A stretch of 32,268 nt of DNA from an uncultured Lachnospiraceae bacterium. Its GTDB lineage: Bacteria; Bacillota; Clostridia; Lachnospirales; Lachnospiraceae. The notes below the pieces were generated by a model. That model ran no database searches. It saw only the letters and a list, made by a program, of their open reading frames with translations, and had not been told where the DNA came from. Positions 24,707 through 32,268 of this stretch are shown here, in pieces. The DNA lies in contig CANRMC010000016.1 in the NCBI GenBank assembly GCA_947631605.1, positions 1-32,268 on the forward strand, read 5' to 3'. The first letter of the stretch is position 1; each line of letters starts with the position of its first letter. The position numbers and the translations under genes were made by a program.

Positions 24707-24736
24707 GAAAGAAACGGAAAGAAACGGAAAGAAACG
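24707..24736. repeat. Three perfect 10-bp tandem repeats
   Basis: GAAAGAAACG occurs three times head to tail, preceded by imperfect GAAAC/AAAGAAA units from about 24690. The 10-base period matches one helical turn. It lies upstream of the Rpn-like gene in a 280-base gap otherwise holding a terminator, an inverted repeat (CAGCAA 24741-24746 with TTGCTG 24761-24766), promoter-like hexamers and a palindrome. Confidence 0.7.
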
Positions 24737-24779
24737 AATCCAGCAAGAAGTAACAAATTGTTGCTGTGTTAACAAAAAG

Positions 24780-24808
24780 TTCATTTGCTTTATATACGAG
24801 TATATGAT
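24780..24808 (+). promoter_or_regulatory. Possible promoter of the Rpn-like gene
   Basis: TTCATT (24780-24785) and TATGAT (24803-24808) are 17 bases apart; an overlapping alternative is TTGCTT (24785-24790) with TATTGT (24808-24813), also 17 apart. The inverted repeat ATATAC-GA-GTATAT (24792-24805) covers the spacer and -10, as an operator might. Confidence 0.4.
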
Positions 24809-24835
24809 ATTGTTAAAATAAGCTGATCAGAAACT

Positions 24836-24853
24836 AGATATATCGATATATCT
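24836..24853. promoter_or_regulatory. 18-bp perfect palindrome, operator candidate
   Basis: AGATATATCGATATATCT is a perfect 18-base palindrome located about 20-35 bases downstream of the predicted Rpn-gene transcription start and 46 bases before its ATG. A dimeric repressor could bind it; it could also form a small leader hairpin. AT-rich composition means a chance origin cannot be excluded. Confidence 0.4.
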
Positions 24854-24899
24854 CCATGATTTAGATAACGTGATTTAATTTAATGATGGAGGAATATTT

Positions 24900-25826
24900 A
24901 TGTCAAAAATGAAGCAAATGAAAGAAACAAAAGAAATGCAGGAAGTGAAGGAAATGCGGGAAAGAAAGCGTTCTCTGGAAGATCTTCCCACCGGCGCCAT
25001 CCGTTACCCGATGACGAATGACTACATGTTCCGGGCGGTCCTGCAGGAAAACACGTACGCCCTGAAAGGACTTCTCTGTGCCGTTCTGGGGCTTTCCGAA
25101 GGGGAAATACAGTCCATTCAGATTATGAATCCGATAGAACTCGGAAAATCCATCGATGAAAAGACCTGCGTTCTTGACTTAAAGGTCATGCTGAATAACA
25201 GTCGGATCATTAATATTGAGATGCAGGTAAACGATCCCGGCAACTGGCCGGAACGCTCTCTCTTCTATCTCTGCCGCTCGTTCGCCCACCTGCAGAAGGG
25301 GAATGACTATCTGGACACATATACCACGATCCATGTAGGAATACTGGATTTCAGCCTGCCGGATCTGACACCGGAACTGTTATCCGAGTTCAAGATGATG
25401 AACACGAAAAACCATGAAATATATAGTGACAAACTGATTCTCTATGTGCTAAACTTAAGTGTACTCGGAAATATGGAGGAGAACACAACTTGTAGCTCCA
25501 ACAGTCTTTATCACTGGGCGAAGTTTTTCAAAGCCCGGACATGGGAGGAATTAAAGATGTCGGCAGAAGCGAATAAATATATAGCAGACGCAGCGGTAAC
25601 ATTCTATGAGATGACCGAGGAGGATAAGATCCGGGAGCAGTGCGAAGCAAGAGAAAAATATAACTGGGATATGTCCTCTGCCATCGCCAAAGGCAAGCGT
25701 GAAGGCATGGAGAAAATGTCCGAATTGATCAAACGACTGACCGCTGACAACCGCCTGCAGGAACTTGCAAAACTGGAGACGGACAAAGATATTTTACAAA
25801 AACTCATGGACGAATACGAAATATAG
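24900..25826 (+). CDS. Rpn-family PD-(D/E)XK nuclease-like protein
   Basis: The 308-residue protein has a charged Met/Lys/Glu-rich N-terminus (1-25) and then the PD-(D/E)XK nuclease fold of the Rpn / 'PD-(D/E)XK transposase' family (about 35-260). It has PMTNDYMFRAVL at the start, D93 in VLDLKV, and E107-x-Q109 in INIEMQV as the probable catalytic residues. A helical tail contains the typical GKREGMEK segment. Rpn proteins promote RecA-independent recombination, and many copies are common in Lachnospiraceae genomes. GGAGG is close upstream of the ATG. Its codons are visibly richer in G and C than those of the phospho-signalling array, compatible with a different history. Activity is inferred. 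Confidence 0.88.
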   Translation: MSKMKQMKETKEMQEVKEMRERKRSLEDLPTGAIRYPMTNDYMFRAVLQENTYALKGLLCAVLGLSEGEIQSIQIMNPIELGKSIDEKTCVLDLKVMLNNSRIINIEMQVNDPGNWPERSLFYLCRSFAHLQKGNDYLDTYTTIHVGILDFSLPDLTPELLSEFKMMNTKNHEIYSDKLILYVLNLSVLGNMEENTTCSSNSLYHWAKFFKARTWEELKMSAEANKYIADAAVTFYEMTEEDKIREQCEAREKYNWDMSSAIAKGKREGMEKMSELIKRLTADNRLQELAKLETDKDILQKLMDEYEI

Positions 25827-25852
25827 TATATACAGCGTAGAAAGGATACAGA

Positions 25853-27409
25853 CTAGAGAAGCGGTGCGATCAGCCGCATACACTGACCGGCAAGTTTATG
25901 AATCCCGCTTTCCTTCCGTATGGATTCATACGTTACCGGCTGGCATTTTTCAAGAGTCTGTTTGAAATCCTTTTCGATATCTGCAATGCATTCCGTATTG
26001 TAAAGATAGGTTCCGCATTCAAAGTGGTGGTAGAGACTTCTGTAATCCAGATTTATGGTTCCTACCACCGCTTTTTTGTCGTCTGAAACAAATACTTTTG
26101 CATGGACGAACCCCGGCGTGTAGATATAGATTTTTACGCCGGAATCCAGCAGCGTCCGGAAATAAGTTTTGGCAAGATGATAGACTGCCTTTTTGTCCGG
26201 AATTCCCGGCAGGATCAGTTTGGTATCTACGCCGCGTTCCGCGGAATATTTCAGTGCGGATAAAAGGGAATCGTCCAGGATCAGATACGGCGTCATGATG
26301 TGGACATAGGAGTCGGCCCTGTTCAGGATATCCATATAAACCTTTTCACCGACCTTGTCTCTGTCAAAAGGATTATCTCCATATGGAATGACGTAGCCGG
26401 CTTTTTCCGGTTGCGGCTTAAAGTGTCCGAAATGGTTTACATAATTTCTTTCTTTTTCTCCTAAGGACCACATATTGAGGAACATCCATGTAAGATTATC
26501 GACGGCAGGACCTTCGATACGGATCGCCGTATCTTTCCAGTGCCCGAACCGTTCGATTCGGTTGATGTATTCGTCTCCTAGATTGACGCCGCCGTTATAT
26601 CCGACTTTACCGTCAATGACGAGGATCTTACGGTGATCGCGGTTGTTATAATGCGTAGACATAAATGGACGGAGCGGAGCGAACATTTTGCATTTTATGC
26701 CGTATTCCTCCAGCATTTTCGGATACTGGTAAGGGAGCAGGGAAATGGCGCAGGTGCCGTCGTACATGACTCTGACGTCCACGCCGGCTTTCGCCTTTTC
26801 GGCAAGGATATGCAGGATGCTTCCCCACATCTGACCTTCGTCTATGATAAAATATTCCATGAAAATAAAATCTTCCGCCTTCTTCAGGTCTTCCAGCATA
26901 GCTTCCCATTTCTGTTCGCCCAACGGATAGTATGTAACATTGTTTCCGGAGGAAACCGGAAAAGCACCGCTCCGGTTTAAGTAGGTGACAAGCTCTGCCG
27001 TTTCCGGACTTTCCGCCGCAAGACTGGAGTAAGTTTCTTCATTCTGCACGATATCGTTTTTATGTTCTTCAATAAGCTGCAGACACTCCTTGGAAACGGT
27101 ACGGCTTCCAAGATTGGTTTTTGTGTATAGATAAAAAAGGGTGCCAAAAACAGACGTAAGCGATACCACCAGTATCCACGTCAGTTTTGCGGAGCTGTCC
27201 ATATCGCTGTTGATCAAGGCTATGATAACGATCAGGTTAAATAATCCCACGCCGCCCAGAACGGCATTGATGATCCCGGCAAAAAATATCTGGACGATCA
27301 AAAAACAGAAGACTGCCAGTGCAAGAAGCAGCAAAACGATGCCCGTTCTGCTGAATACGATCCGCAAAAGACCCTTCTTTCGTTTTTTCAGTAAATGAAT
27401 CTCTTCCAT
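25853..27409 (-). CDS. cls: Cardiolipin synthase (phospholipase D family)
   Basis: The 518-residue membrane enzyme condenses two phosphatidylglycerols into cardiolipin and glycerol. It has two or three N-terminal membrane helices (about 18-95) and two HKD catalytic motifs: H259-K261-D266 in DHRKILVIDG, and H436-K438-D443 in VHAKVFVSDD. The order, spacing and total length fit bacterial ClsA-type synthases. The ATG at 27409 follows GGAGGGG on the minus strand. The gene converges on the Rpn-like gene with a 26-base gap and diverges from the hybrid kinase across a repeat-bearing intergenic region. Confidence 0.93.
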   Translation of the reverse strand: MEEIHLLKKRKKGLLRIVFSRTGIVLLLLALAVFCFLIVQIFFAGIINAVLGGVGLFNLIVIIALINSDMDSSAKLTWILVVSLTSVFGTLFYLYTKTNLGSRTVSKECLQLIEEHKNDIVQNEETYSSLAAESPETAELVTYLNRSGAFPVSSGNNVTYYPLGEQKWEAMLEDLKKAEDFIFMEYFIIDEGQMWGSILHILAEKAKAGVDVRVMYDGTCAISLLPYQYPKMLEEYGIKCKMFAPLRPFMSTHYNNRDHRKILVIDGKVGYNGGVNLGDEYINRIERFGHWKDTAIRIEGPAVDNLTWMFLNMWSLGEKERNYVNHFGHFKPQPEKAGYVIPYGDNPFDRDKVGEKVYMDILNRADSYVHIMTPYLILDDSLLSALKYSAERGVDTKLILPGIPDKKAVYHLAKTYFRTLLDSGVKIYIYTPGFVHAKVFVSDDKKAVVGTINLDYRSLYHHFECGTYLYNTECIADIEKDFKQTLEKCQPVTYESIRKESGIHKLAGQCMRLIAPLL

Positions 27410-27437
27410 TTTTTATCCCCTCCAGCGTAAATTTTTC

Positions 27438-27491
27438 TATGATAAATCATGTTATATAAATCATTTATGTGAATCTTATTATGTAAATCTT
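27438..27491. repeat. Four tandem 13-14 bp repeats between cls and the hybrid kinase
   Basis: Four units fit TTATRTRAATCWT: a less exact first unit at 27438-27450, then 27452-27464, 27465-27477 and 27479-27491. The AATC cores begin at 27445, 27459, 27472 and 27486, that is 14, 13 and 14 bases apart. The array begins about 30 bases upstream of the cls start. It could be a multi-site operator or an iteron-like array; the rest of the gap (27492-27666) shows only AT-rich DNA to me. Confidence 0.6.
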
Positions 27492-27666
27492 CCCATGCCT
27501 GAATATGTTTTTCTAATATATACTTATAAACGCTGCCGGGTAAAAATACAAGGAAAACCGAAAAATATACTTTCTATGGTATTTTTTGTCTTTTTATGCT
27601 ATTCTGGATAAAACGGAAAATGTTTCAAACAGTTCGATTCGGAAATGCCAGAAAGGGATGAAGAAA

Positions 27667-29793
27667 ATGTTGTTACATAGAAGAATGGATCGGATTTTGG
27701 CGGGGATAATTGCAGTATTTTTCTTTGTATGCAGTTTCTCCGGGATTTCTGCGAATGCAGAGGAAGTTCAGCCGGAAACGGAATTTACGGAGGAGGAAAA
27801 GGAATATGCCGCTTCCTGCGGTACGTTGAAGGTCGGTTATGTACGGGACCGGAAACCGATTTCTTTCCATGATGATGCCGGAGAATTAGGCGGTATTTCC
27901 AGAAATATTTTCGACAGGATTTCGGAGATTACGGGATTAAAATTTGAATATGTAGAACTTCCGGCAGGAGACGTTACTTACGACTATCTTCTGGAGCAGA
28001 AGTTCGATCTTGTGACCGGCGTGGAATATAACAAGGAAAATCAGAAGGCAAGAGGAATTCTGATGAGCGACCCGTATCTTTCCAGCCGGAAAGTCATCGT
28101 TGCAAAAGAAGGATTGGAATTTAACGAGAATGGTCATTTTAAAGTAGCGATTTCAACAGGCTCCCAGACGATCCGAAAGGTTCTTACGGACCGTTATCCG
28201 AATTTTGAACTGTATGATTACGATACCATCGAAGACTGTCTGACGGCTGTCAATGAAGGTGAAGTGGATCTTCTGATCCAGAACCAGTATGTCGTTGAGT
28301 ACTGGCTGTATAAACCGATTTACAGTAAATTGAAAGTAATTCCGGTCGTGGGGATGGACGACCAGTTATGTTTTTCTGCCGTAGTGCCGCTTCAGGTGGC
28401 GGATGATGATCCCGACTGGCTGGAGAGTAAATTGCAGATTGACATGATCAATAAAGCCATCGCCATGATGTCGGATGGCGAGGTTGCAGCCTATATTATT
28501 GATGCGACCATGGGAAATATGTATAAATATACAATAGGCGATTTCATTTACCAGTACCGCTATACACTGGTGCTGCTGGGAATTGCCCTTGTTATGATCG
28601 GTATTCTCCTGTACGTCAATATGACGATCCGGATCCGTTCGATCAAGGACCGGGCAAATGCAAAGGCAAAGGGCGATTTCCTTTCTACGATGAGCCATGA
28701 GATCCGGACGCCTCTGAACGGGGTGCTGAGCCTGAATTATCTGATGTCTCAGAATCTTGGAAATCAGGAAAAGCTTTCGAATTACCTGAAACAGTCATCT
28801 TCGGTCGCTCAATACCTGCTTTCGCTTGTAAACAATATTCTGGATATGTCGAAGCTTCAAGAGAGTGATGTGGAACTGGAGCACAGGCCTCTCAATCTTC
28901 AGCTTCTGCTGGAAACGGTGGAATCGATAGAAATGAGCAGTATGGAGGAAAAGGGCATTGAATTTACGATGGACATTGCGCTCACCGCACCGGAGATCAT
29001 GGGAGATGAGATCAGGATCCAGCAGATCCTTATCAATTTGATCGATAACGCCCGGAAATATACGCCGGAACACGGCCGTGTTGCCGTAGAGGTAAAACAG
29101 GATGCGGATTCCGAAGGAAATGTCCGTACAACGGTGGATGTGATCGATAACGGCAGAGGAATGAGCGAAGAATTCCAGAAAAAGCTGTTTGATCCGTTTA
29201 CACAGGAATCCAGTACCGTTTCTCAGGGAAATCAGGGAACCGGACTGGGGATGGCGATCTGCTCGCTTCTCGCAAAGCGCATGGGCGGCAGTCTGGAAGT
29301 GGAAAGTAAATTAGGAGAAGGAAGCCATTTCACATTCACGTTTTTTGCAGAACCGGTTTCCATGCAGGAATCTGAAGCAGAGTCAAAAGCGGAATCTAAG
29401 AGTGCTGTGTTGGATAGCAAGCCTACGATCCTGATCGCAGAGGACAATGAACTGAACGGAGAGATCCTTCTGGAGCTCCTCTCTGGAGAAGGCTATCTGG
29501 TTACGCATGTAGATAACGGCAGGAAAGCGGTGGACACTTTCGAGAAATCCGCGCCGGGCACCTACAATGTGATCCTCATGGATCTTCTGATGCCGGAAAT
29601 GAACGGATATGACGCGGCAAAGGCGATTCGCGCATTAAAGCGTCCGGATGCGGAAACGGTAAAAATCTTTGCATGCACTGCAAATTCTTTTAAAGAAGAC
29701 AGAGATAAAGCGCTCGCAAGCGGCATGGATGATTTCATTGCAAAGCCGATCGATATTCAGAAACTTTTGAAAAAGCTGGATCATTTAACATAA
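27667..29793 (+). CDS. Hybrid sensor histidine kinase with periplasmic-binding-like sensor (BvgS-like)
   Basis: The start is uncertain: ATG 27667 (708 residues) lies about ten bases after GAAAGG, whereas ATG 27658 abuts that site and the TTG at 27586 has none. A signal peptide (1-32) is followed by an extracellular solute-binding-protein-3-like sensor (about 53-285; TLKVGYVRDRKPISF) and a transmembrane helix (about 299-320). Then come a HisKA domain (H344 in SHEIRTP), a HATPase domain (NLIDNARKYT, DNGRGM, GTGLGMAIC) and a receiver (about 585-708, phospho-acceptor D639 in LMDLLMP, lysine in IAKPID). All catalytic residues are present. BvgS/EvgS-type sensors detect small ligands such as amino acids. 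No output regulator is adjacent. Confidence 0.92.
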   Translation: MLLHRRMDRILAGIIAVFFFVCSFSGISANAEEVQPETEFTEEEKEYAASCGTLKVGYVRDRKPISFHDDAGELGGISRNIFDRISEITGLKFEYVELPAGDVTYDYLLEQKFDLVTGVEYNKENQKARGILMSDPYLSSRKVIVAKEGLEFNENGHFKVAISTGSQTIRKVLTDRYPNFELYDYDTIEDCLTAVNEGEVDLLIQNQYVVEYWLYKPIYSKLKVIPVVGMDDQLCFSAVVPLQVADDDPDWLESKLQIDMINKAIAMMSDGEVAAYIIDATMGNMYKYTIGDFIYQYRYTLVLLGIALVMIGILLYVNMTIRIRSIKDRANAKAKGDFLSTMSHEIRTPLNGVLSLNYLMSQNLGNQEKLSNYLKQSSSVAQYLLSLVNNILDMSKLQESDVELEHRPLNLQLLLETVESIEMSSMEEKGIEFTMDIALTAPEIMGDEIRIQQILINLIDNARKYTPEHGRVAVEVKQDADSEGNVRTTVDVIDNGRGMSEEFQKKLFDPFTQESSTVSQGNQGTGLGMAICSLLAKRMGGSLEVESKLGEGSHFTFTFFAEPVSMQESEAESKAESKSAVLDSKPTILIAEDNELNGEILLELLSGEGYLVTHVDNGRKAVDTFEKSAPGTYNVILMDLLMPEMNGYDAAKAIRALKRPDAETVKIFACTANSFKEDRDKALASGMDDFIAKPIDIQKLLKKLDHLT

Positions 29794-29825
29794 GATCAAA
29801 AACAGGATATTGAATCAATACGATC

Positions 29826-29860
29826 AAGGTGCTCACCGGAAACGGTCAGCACCTTTTTTC
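29826..29860 (+). terminator. Intrinsic terminator of the hybrid kinase gene
   Basis: AAGGTGCT pairs with AGCACCTT, and CCG-GAAA-CGG forms the upper stem with a stable GAAA tetraloop, separated by a small internal mismatch. Six or more T residues follow. It lies about 30 bases after the kinase stop. Confidence 0.88.
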
Positions 29861-29959
29861 TTGTTCCAGTAAGTTGAATTTATGAATTTAATGTGCTAAT
29901 TTAAGGATATAACCTTAAAATTGGAAAAAAATGGAAAAACATACAAAGGATGATCGAAA

Positions 29960-31291
29960 ATGATACGGGAATATCTGGAACAGGATGTGTATGAGGAAAC
30001 ACAGAAACGGCTGCGGTTCATTTTTGAAGAATTTGATAATATTTATGTTTCTTTTTCCGGCGGAAAAGACAGTGGTCTTCTTCTGAATCTGGTACTGGAT
30101 TTTCGGAATGCCAATTATCCCGACCGGGTGATCGGCGTGTTTCATCAGGATTTTGAAGCTCAGTATACGGTAACTTCCGAGTTTGTGGAGCAGACGTTTG
30201 AACGGATAAAAGATGAGGTAGAGCCGTATTGGGTATGTCTTCCAATGGCGACAAGAACGGCGCTCAGCAGCTATGAAATGTACTGGTATCCCTGGGATGA
30301 TACGAAAGAAGACGCATGGGTTCGCAGTATGCCGGACAAGGAATATGTCATCAATCTGAAGAATAATCCAATCACTACATACAAATATAAAATGCGGCAG
30401 GAGGATCTGGCAAAACGGTTCGGACGATGGTATAGAATTGCCCATGGGAACAAAAAAACGGTCTGCCTTCTGGGTATGCGCGCGGAAGAATCCATGCACC
30501 GTTACAGCGGATTTCTCAATAAAAAATACGGATACAAGGGAGAATGCTGGATCAGTAATCATTATAAAAATGTATGGTGCGCGTCTCCAATCTATGACTG
30601 GTCGTTAAGCGATGTCTGGCATGCCCATTATAAATTTAATTATGCTTATAACAAACTGTACGATCTGTACTATATGGCAGGACTGAAACCTTCTCAGATG
30701 CGGGTAGCTTCGCCGTTTAACGATTATTCCAAAGATTCCCTGAATCTGTATCGGGTTATCGATCCGGAAATCTGGGTAAAGCTTGTTGGCAGGGTACAGG
30801 GTGTGAACTTTGCCAGTATTTACGGAAAGACCAAAGCCATGGGATACCGGAATGTTTCGCTTCCGGAGGGACATACATGGAAATCTTTTACAAAATTTCT
30901 TTTGGGAACGCTGCCGCCTGCGCTTCGGAATAATTATATCAAAAAGTTTAATACATCCATGACGTTCTGGCACAAGACCGGAGGCGGATTAAATGAAGAT
31001 ACGATCCGGGAACTGGAGGAGCATGGATATAAGATCCGGAGGAACGGTATTTCCAACTATACGCTGAGCGGAAAATCCAGAATCATTTTTACGGGAAATA
31101 TTCCGGATGATACGGATGATATCAAAACGACAAAGGATATTCCGAGTTGGAAACGGATGTGTTACTGTATCCTGAAAAATGACCATACCTGCCGTTTCAT
31201 GGGATTCGGACTCAGCCGGGAACAGAAGAAAAATGTGGACTATATCAGAAGCCAGTATAAAGGCGTCGAGGAGATTCATTATGGAGTTTGA
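29960..31291 (+). CDS. ibrA: IbrA-like PAPS-reductase-family protein (DUF3440)
   Basis: The 443-residue protein has the N-type ATP pyrophosphatase (PP-loop) motif SFSGGKDSG (31-39) of the PAPS-reductase/adenine-nucleotide-alpha-hydrolase fold, followed by the longer DUF3440 C-terminal part with SLSDVWHAHY and MRVASPFNDY. The E. coli homologue IbrA, with IbrB, was described as an activator of immunoglobulin-binding Eib proteins. The biochemical activity is unclear; the fold suggests adenylation chemistry as in DndC. It overlaps the ibrB-like gene by 11 bases. Upstream, 29861-29959 is AT-rich with no convincing promoter. Confidence 0.88.
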   Translation: MIREYLEQDVYEETQKRLRFIFEEFDNIYVSFSGGKDSGLLLNLVLDFRNANYPDRVIGVFHQDFEAQYTVTSEFVEQTFERIKDEVEPYWVCLPMATRTALSSYEMYWYPWDDTKEDAWVRSMPDKEYVINLKNNPITTYKYKMRQEDLAKRFGRWYRIAHGNKKTVCLLGMRAEESMHRYSGFLNKKYGYKGECWISNHYKNVWCASPIYDWSLSDVWHAHYKFNYAYNKLYDLYYMAGLKPSQMRVASPFNDYSKDSLNLYRVIDPEIWVKLVGRVQGVNFASIYGKTKAMGYRNVSLPEGHTWKSFTKFLLGTLPPALRNNYIKKFNTSMTFWHKTGGGLNEDTIRELEEHGYKIRRNGISNYTLSGKSRIIFTGNIPDDTDDIKTTKDIPSWKRMCYCILKNDHTCRFMGFGLSREQKKNVDYIRSQYKGVEEIHYGV

Positions 31292-31832
31292 AAGTCCGGT
31301 ATATCATATTATATCAGTACCGATTGAAAAAATAAAGGCGAACAACTATAATCCAAATTCGGTTGCGCCGCCGGAAATGAAGCTGCTTTATGACAGCATA
31401 AAAAATGATGGTTACACCATGCCCATCGTCTGTTATTATGATAAAGATGAAGATATTTATATCATCGTGGACGGTTTCCACCGTTACCGCGTGATGCTGG
31501 AGCATGAGGATATCAGAGAACGGGAGGGCGGAAAACTTCCGGTTTCCGTCATAGATAAATCCATTGAGAACCGTATGGCAAGCACGATCCGCCATAACCG
31601 GGCGAGAGGAAACCATGATGTGGAACTGATGAGTAATATTGTAAAAGACCTGCATGAACTGGGACGTTCCGACGCATGGATATCGAAACATCTGGGAATG
31701 GATATGGATGAAATTCTCCGTCTGAAGCAGATCACCGGTCTTGCAGCCTTGTTCCGGGACACAAATTTCGGAAAAGCATGGAGACCGGCGGAGCAGGATG
31801 AGATTGAGGATAGAAAGGATGAGAAAGAATGA
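31281..31832 (+). CDS. ibrB: IbrB-like ParB/Srx-fold protein
   Basis: I start at ATG 31281, eight bases after GAGGAG; the longer frame lies within ibrA. The 183-residue product has a ParB N-terminal-like nuclease/NTP-binding fold with VDGFHRYRVM (63-72) corresponding to the ParB GxxRxxA box, then a helical half with an HTH-like segment (SDAWISKHLGMDMDEILRLKQ). It is always paired with IbrA where described. It overlaps ibrA by 11 bases and the metallo-hydrolase gene by four (ATGA), so all three were one operon. Family assignment is good; the role here is unknown. Confidence 0.88.
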   Translation: MEFESPVYHIISVPIEKIKANNYNPNSVAPPEMKLLYDSIKNDGYTMPIVCYYDKDEDIYIIVDGFHRYRVMLEHEDIREREGGKLPVSVIDKSIENRMASTIRHNRARGNHDVELMSNIVKDLHELGRSDAWISKHLGMDMDEILRLKQITGLAALFRDTNFGKAWRPAEQDEIEDRKDEKE

Positions 31833-32221
31833 CGGAAACAGTTTCAATTAATAAGCAGAGCAGTATCCGGATAGCAGGAAGCCGGATCCTGTATTTTGAT
31901 CCCCTGGAGATTCCGAAAGTGATGAATGATGCAGATGTGATTTTTATCACCCATGATCATTACGACCATTTTTCTCCTGCCGATATCGGGAAACTGAAAA
32001 AAGAAGGAACGATCCTTACGGCGCCGGAGCAGATGAAATCCCAGGTGTTAAAGGATGCCGGTATTCCGGAGAAAAACTGCGTGTTCACAGTGCCGGGGAC
32101 CTCTTATGAGATTTCAGGCTTGTCAGTAGAAACAGTTCCTGCTTATAACAGACTGAAACCGTTTCATCCAAAGGGAAAGAAATGGTGCGGTTGTAGGTTT
32201 GTCAAACATTTGTTACACTGA
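31829..32221 (+). pseudogene. MBL-fold metallo-hydrolase gene cut by an insertion sequence
   Basis: The first 120 codons encode a metallo-beta-lactamase-fold hydrolase of the UlaG-like type, with the metal motif HDHYDH (42-47) and the family stretch ETVPAYNRLKPFHPKGKKW. After KKWCG, where relatives continue with a core strand and further metal ligands, the frame passes into insertion-sequence DNA and stops at 32219-32221, giving only 130 residues. The second half of the active site is therefore missing and the protein is almost surely inactive. It overlaps ibrB by four bases. The rest of the gene should lie beyond the insertion, outside the window. Confidence 0.82.
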
Positions 32222-32268
32222 CCTTGAATAATCCATCAATACCTGCTTTGGGGTTTTCCAGTTAAGAG
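32192..32268 (-). mobile_element. End of an insertion sequence (possibly IS30 family), partial
   Basis: Homology to the MBL gene ends at about 32191, and the DNA from TGTAGGTTTGTCAAACA onward has a transposase C-terminus on the minus strand. These bases are probably the transposase-proximal end with its terminal repeat. The other end and any target duplication are outside the window, so the family is a guess from the transposase ending. Confidence 0.65.
32213..32268 (-). CDS. Transposase C-terminal end, partial
   Basis: On the minus strand the frame entering from the right edge reads LNWKTPKQVLMDYSRSV and stops at TAA (32215-32213). The NWKTPxxVL ending is typical of DDE transposases of the IS30 and related families (N-x-K-T-P after the final catalytic helix). 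Only 17 codons are visible. Confidence 0.6.
   Translation of the reverse strand, partial: LNWKTPKQVLMDYSRSV

Noticed and set aside
24707..24736. Possible CRISPR-like repeats
   Set aside because: Units are 10 bases, directly adjacent with no spacers, and no cas genes are present.
26633..26980. Plus-strand frame of 115 codons inside the cardiolipin synthase gene
   Set aside because: It is antisense to a gene with both HKD motifs intact and shows no recognisable domain.
27586..27666. Extended N-terminus of the hybrid kinase from TTG 27586
   Set aside because: There is no ribosome site before it, and the added residues would precede a normal signal peptide that begins cleanly at 27667 or 27658.

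Overview
The window reads as low-to-moderate GC Clostridia, most likely a Lachnospiraceae gut commensal. The reasons are strong AGGAGG-type ribosome binding sites, AT-rich codons, and families typical of that group: CHAP plus GBS-Bsp-like secreted hydrolases, W-rich 'WSxWS' repeats, an Rpn-type PD-(D/E)XK protein, and the small HTH regulator that accompanies protein kinases. No species can be named from the sequence alone.

Bases 1-21426 form one co-directional array of seventeen genes (the first cut by the window edge). Gaps are mostly under 45 bp and there are several ATGA-type overlaps, so it looks like one very long operon or two. Its theme is Ser/Thr phospho-signalling across the membrane. 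It holds two Hanks-type kinases (7014, 19220), one PP2C phosphatase (8299), and twelve FHA phosphothreonine-reader domains in eleven proteins. The readers are a free FHA protein (1821), three zinc-ribbon/FHA proteins (4241, 9185, 16176), a vWA-TM-FHA protein (4882), a kinase-FHA protein (7014), an FHA-FHA-ABC exporter (9923) and four FHA-TM proteins in tandem (12250-16139). Outside the membrane the same array supplies a PASTA/peptidoglycan-binding protein (1), a CHAP peptidoglycan hydrolase (2297), a predicted caspase-fold protein (16988) and an RCC1 beta-propeller (19978). A LytTR response regulator (1110) sits near the left end. My working model is a kinase/phosphatase switch acting through FHA docking on a membrane assembly and an ABC exporter, with cell-wall-facing sensors and effectors. 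Secretion, wall remodelling or a self-damage response are all possible outputs; none is shown by sequence.

Bases 21431-24661 hold a convergent HTH gene with its terminator, overlapping divergent promoters, a beta-carbonic anhydrase, a multi-pass membrane protein with a TTG start, a decayed copy of the 3' end of the carbonic anhydrase gene, and a calcineurin-like phosphoesterase. Bases 24662-29860 hold an intergenic stretch with short repeats and palindromes, an Rpn-family nuclease-like gene, cardiolipin synthase on the minus strand, a tandem 13-14 bp repeat array, and a BvgS-like hybrid histidine kinase with a clear terminator.

Bases 29960-32268 hold an ibrA-ibrB-like pair (PAPS-reductase-like plus ParB-like) overlapping a metallo-beta-lactamase-fold gene. 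That third gene is cut by the end of an insertion sequence, whose transposase C-terminus is readable on the minus strand at the right edge.
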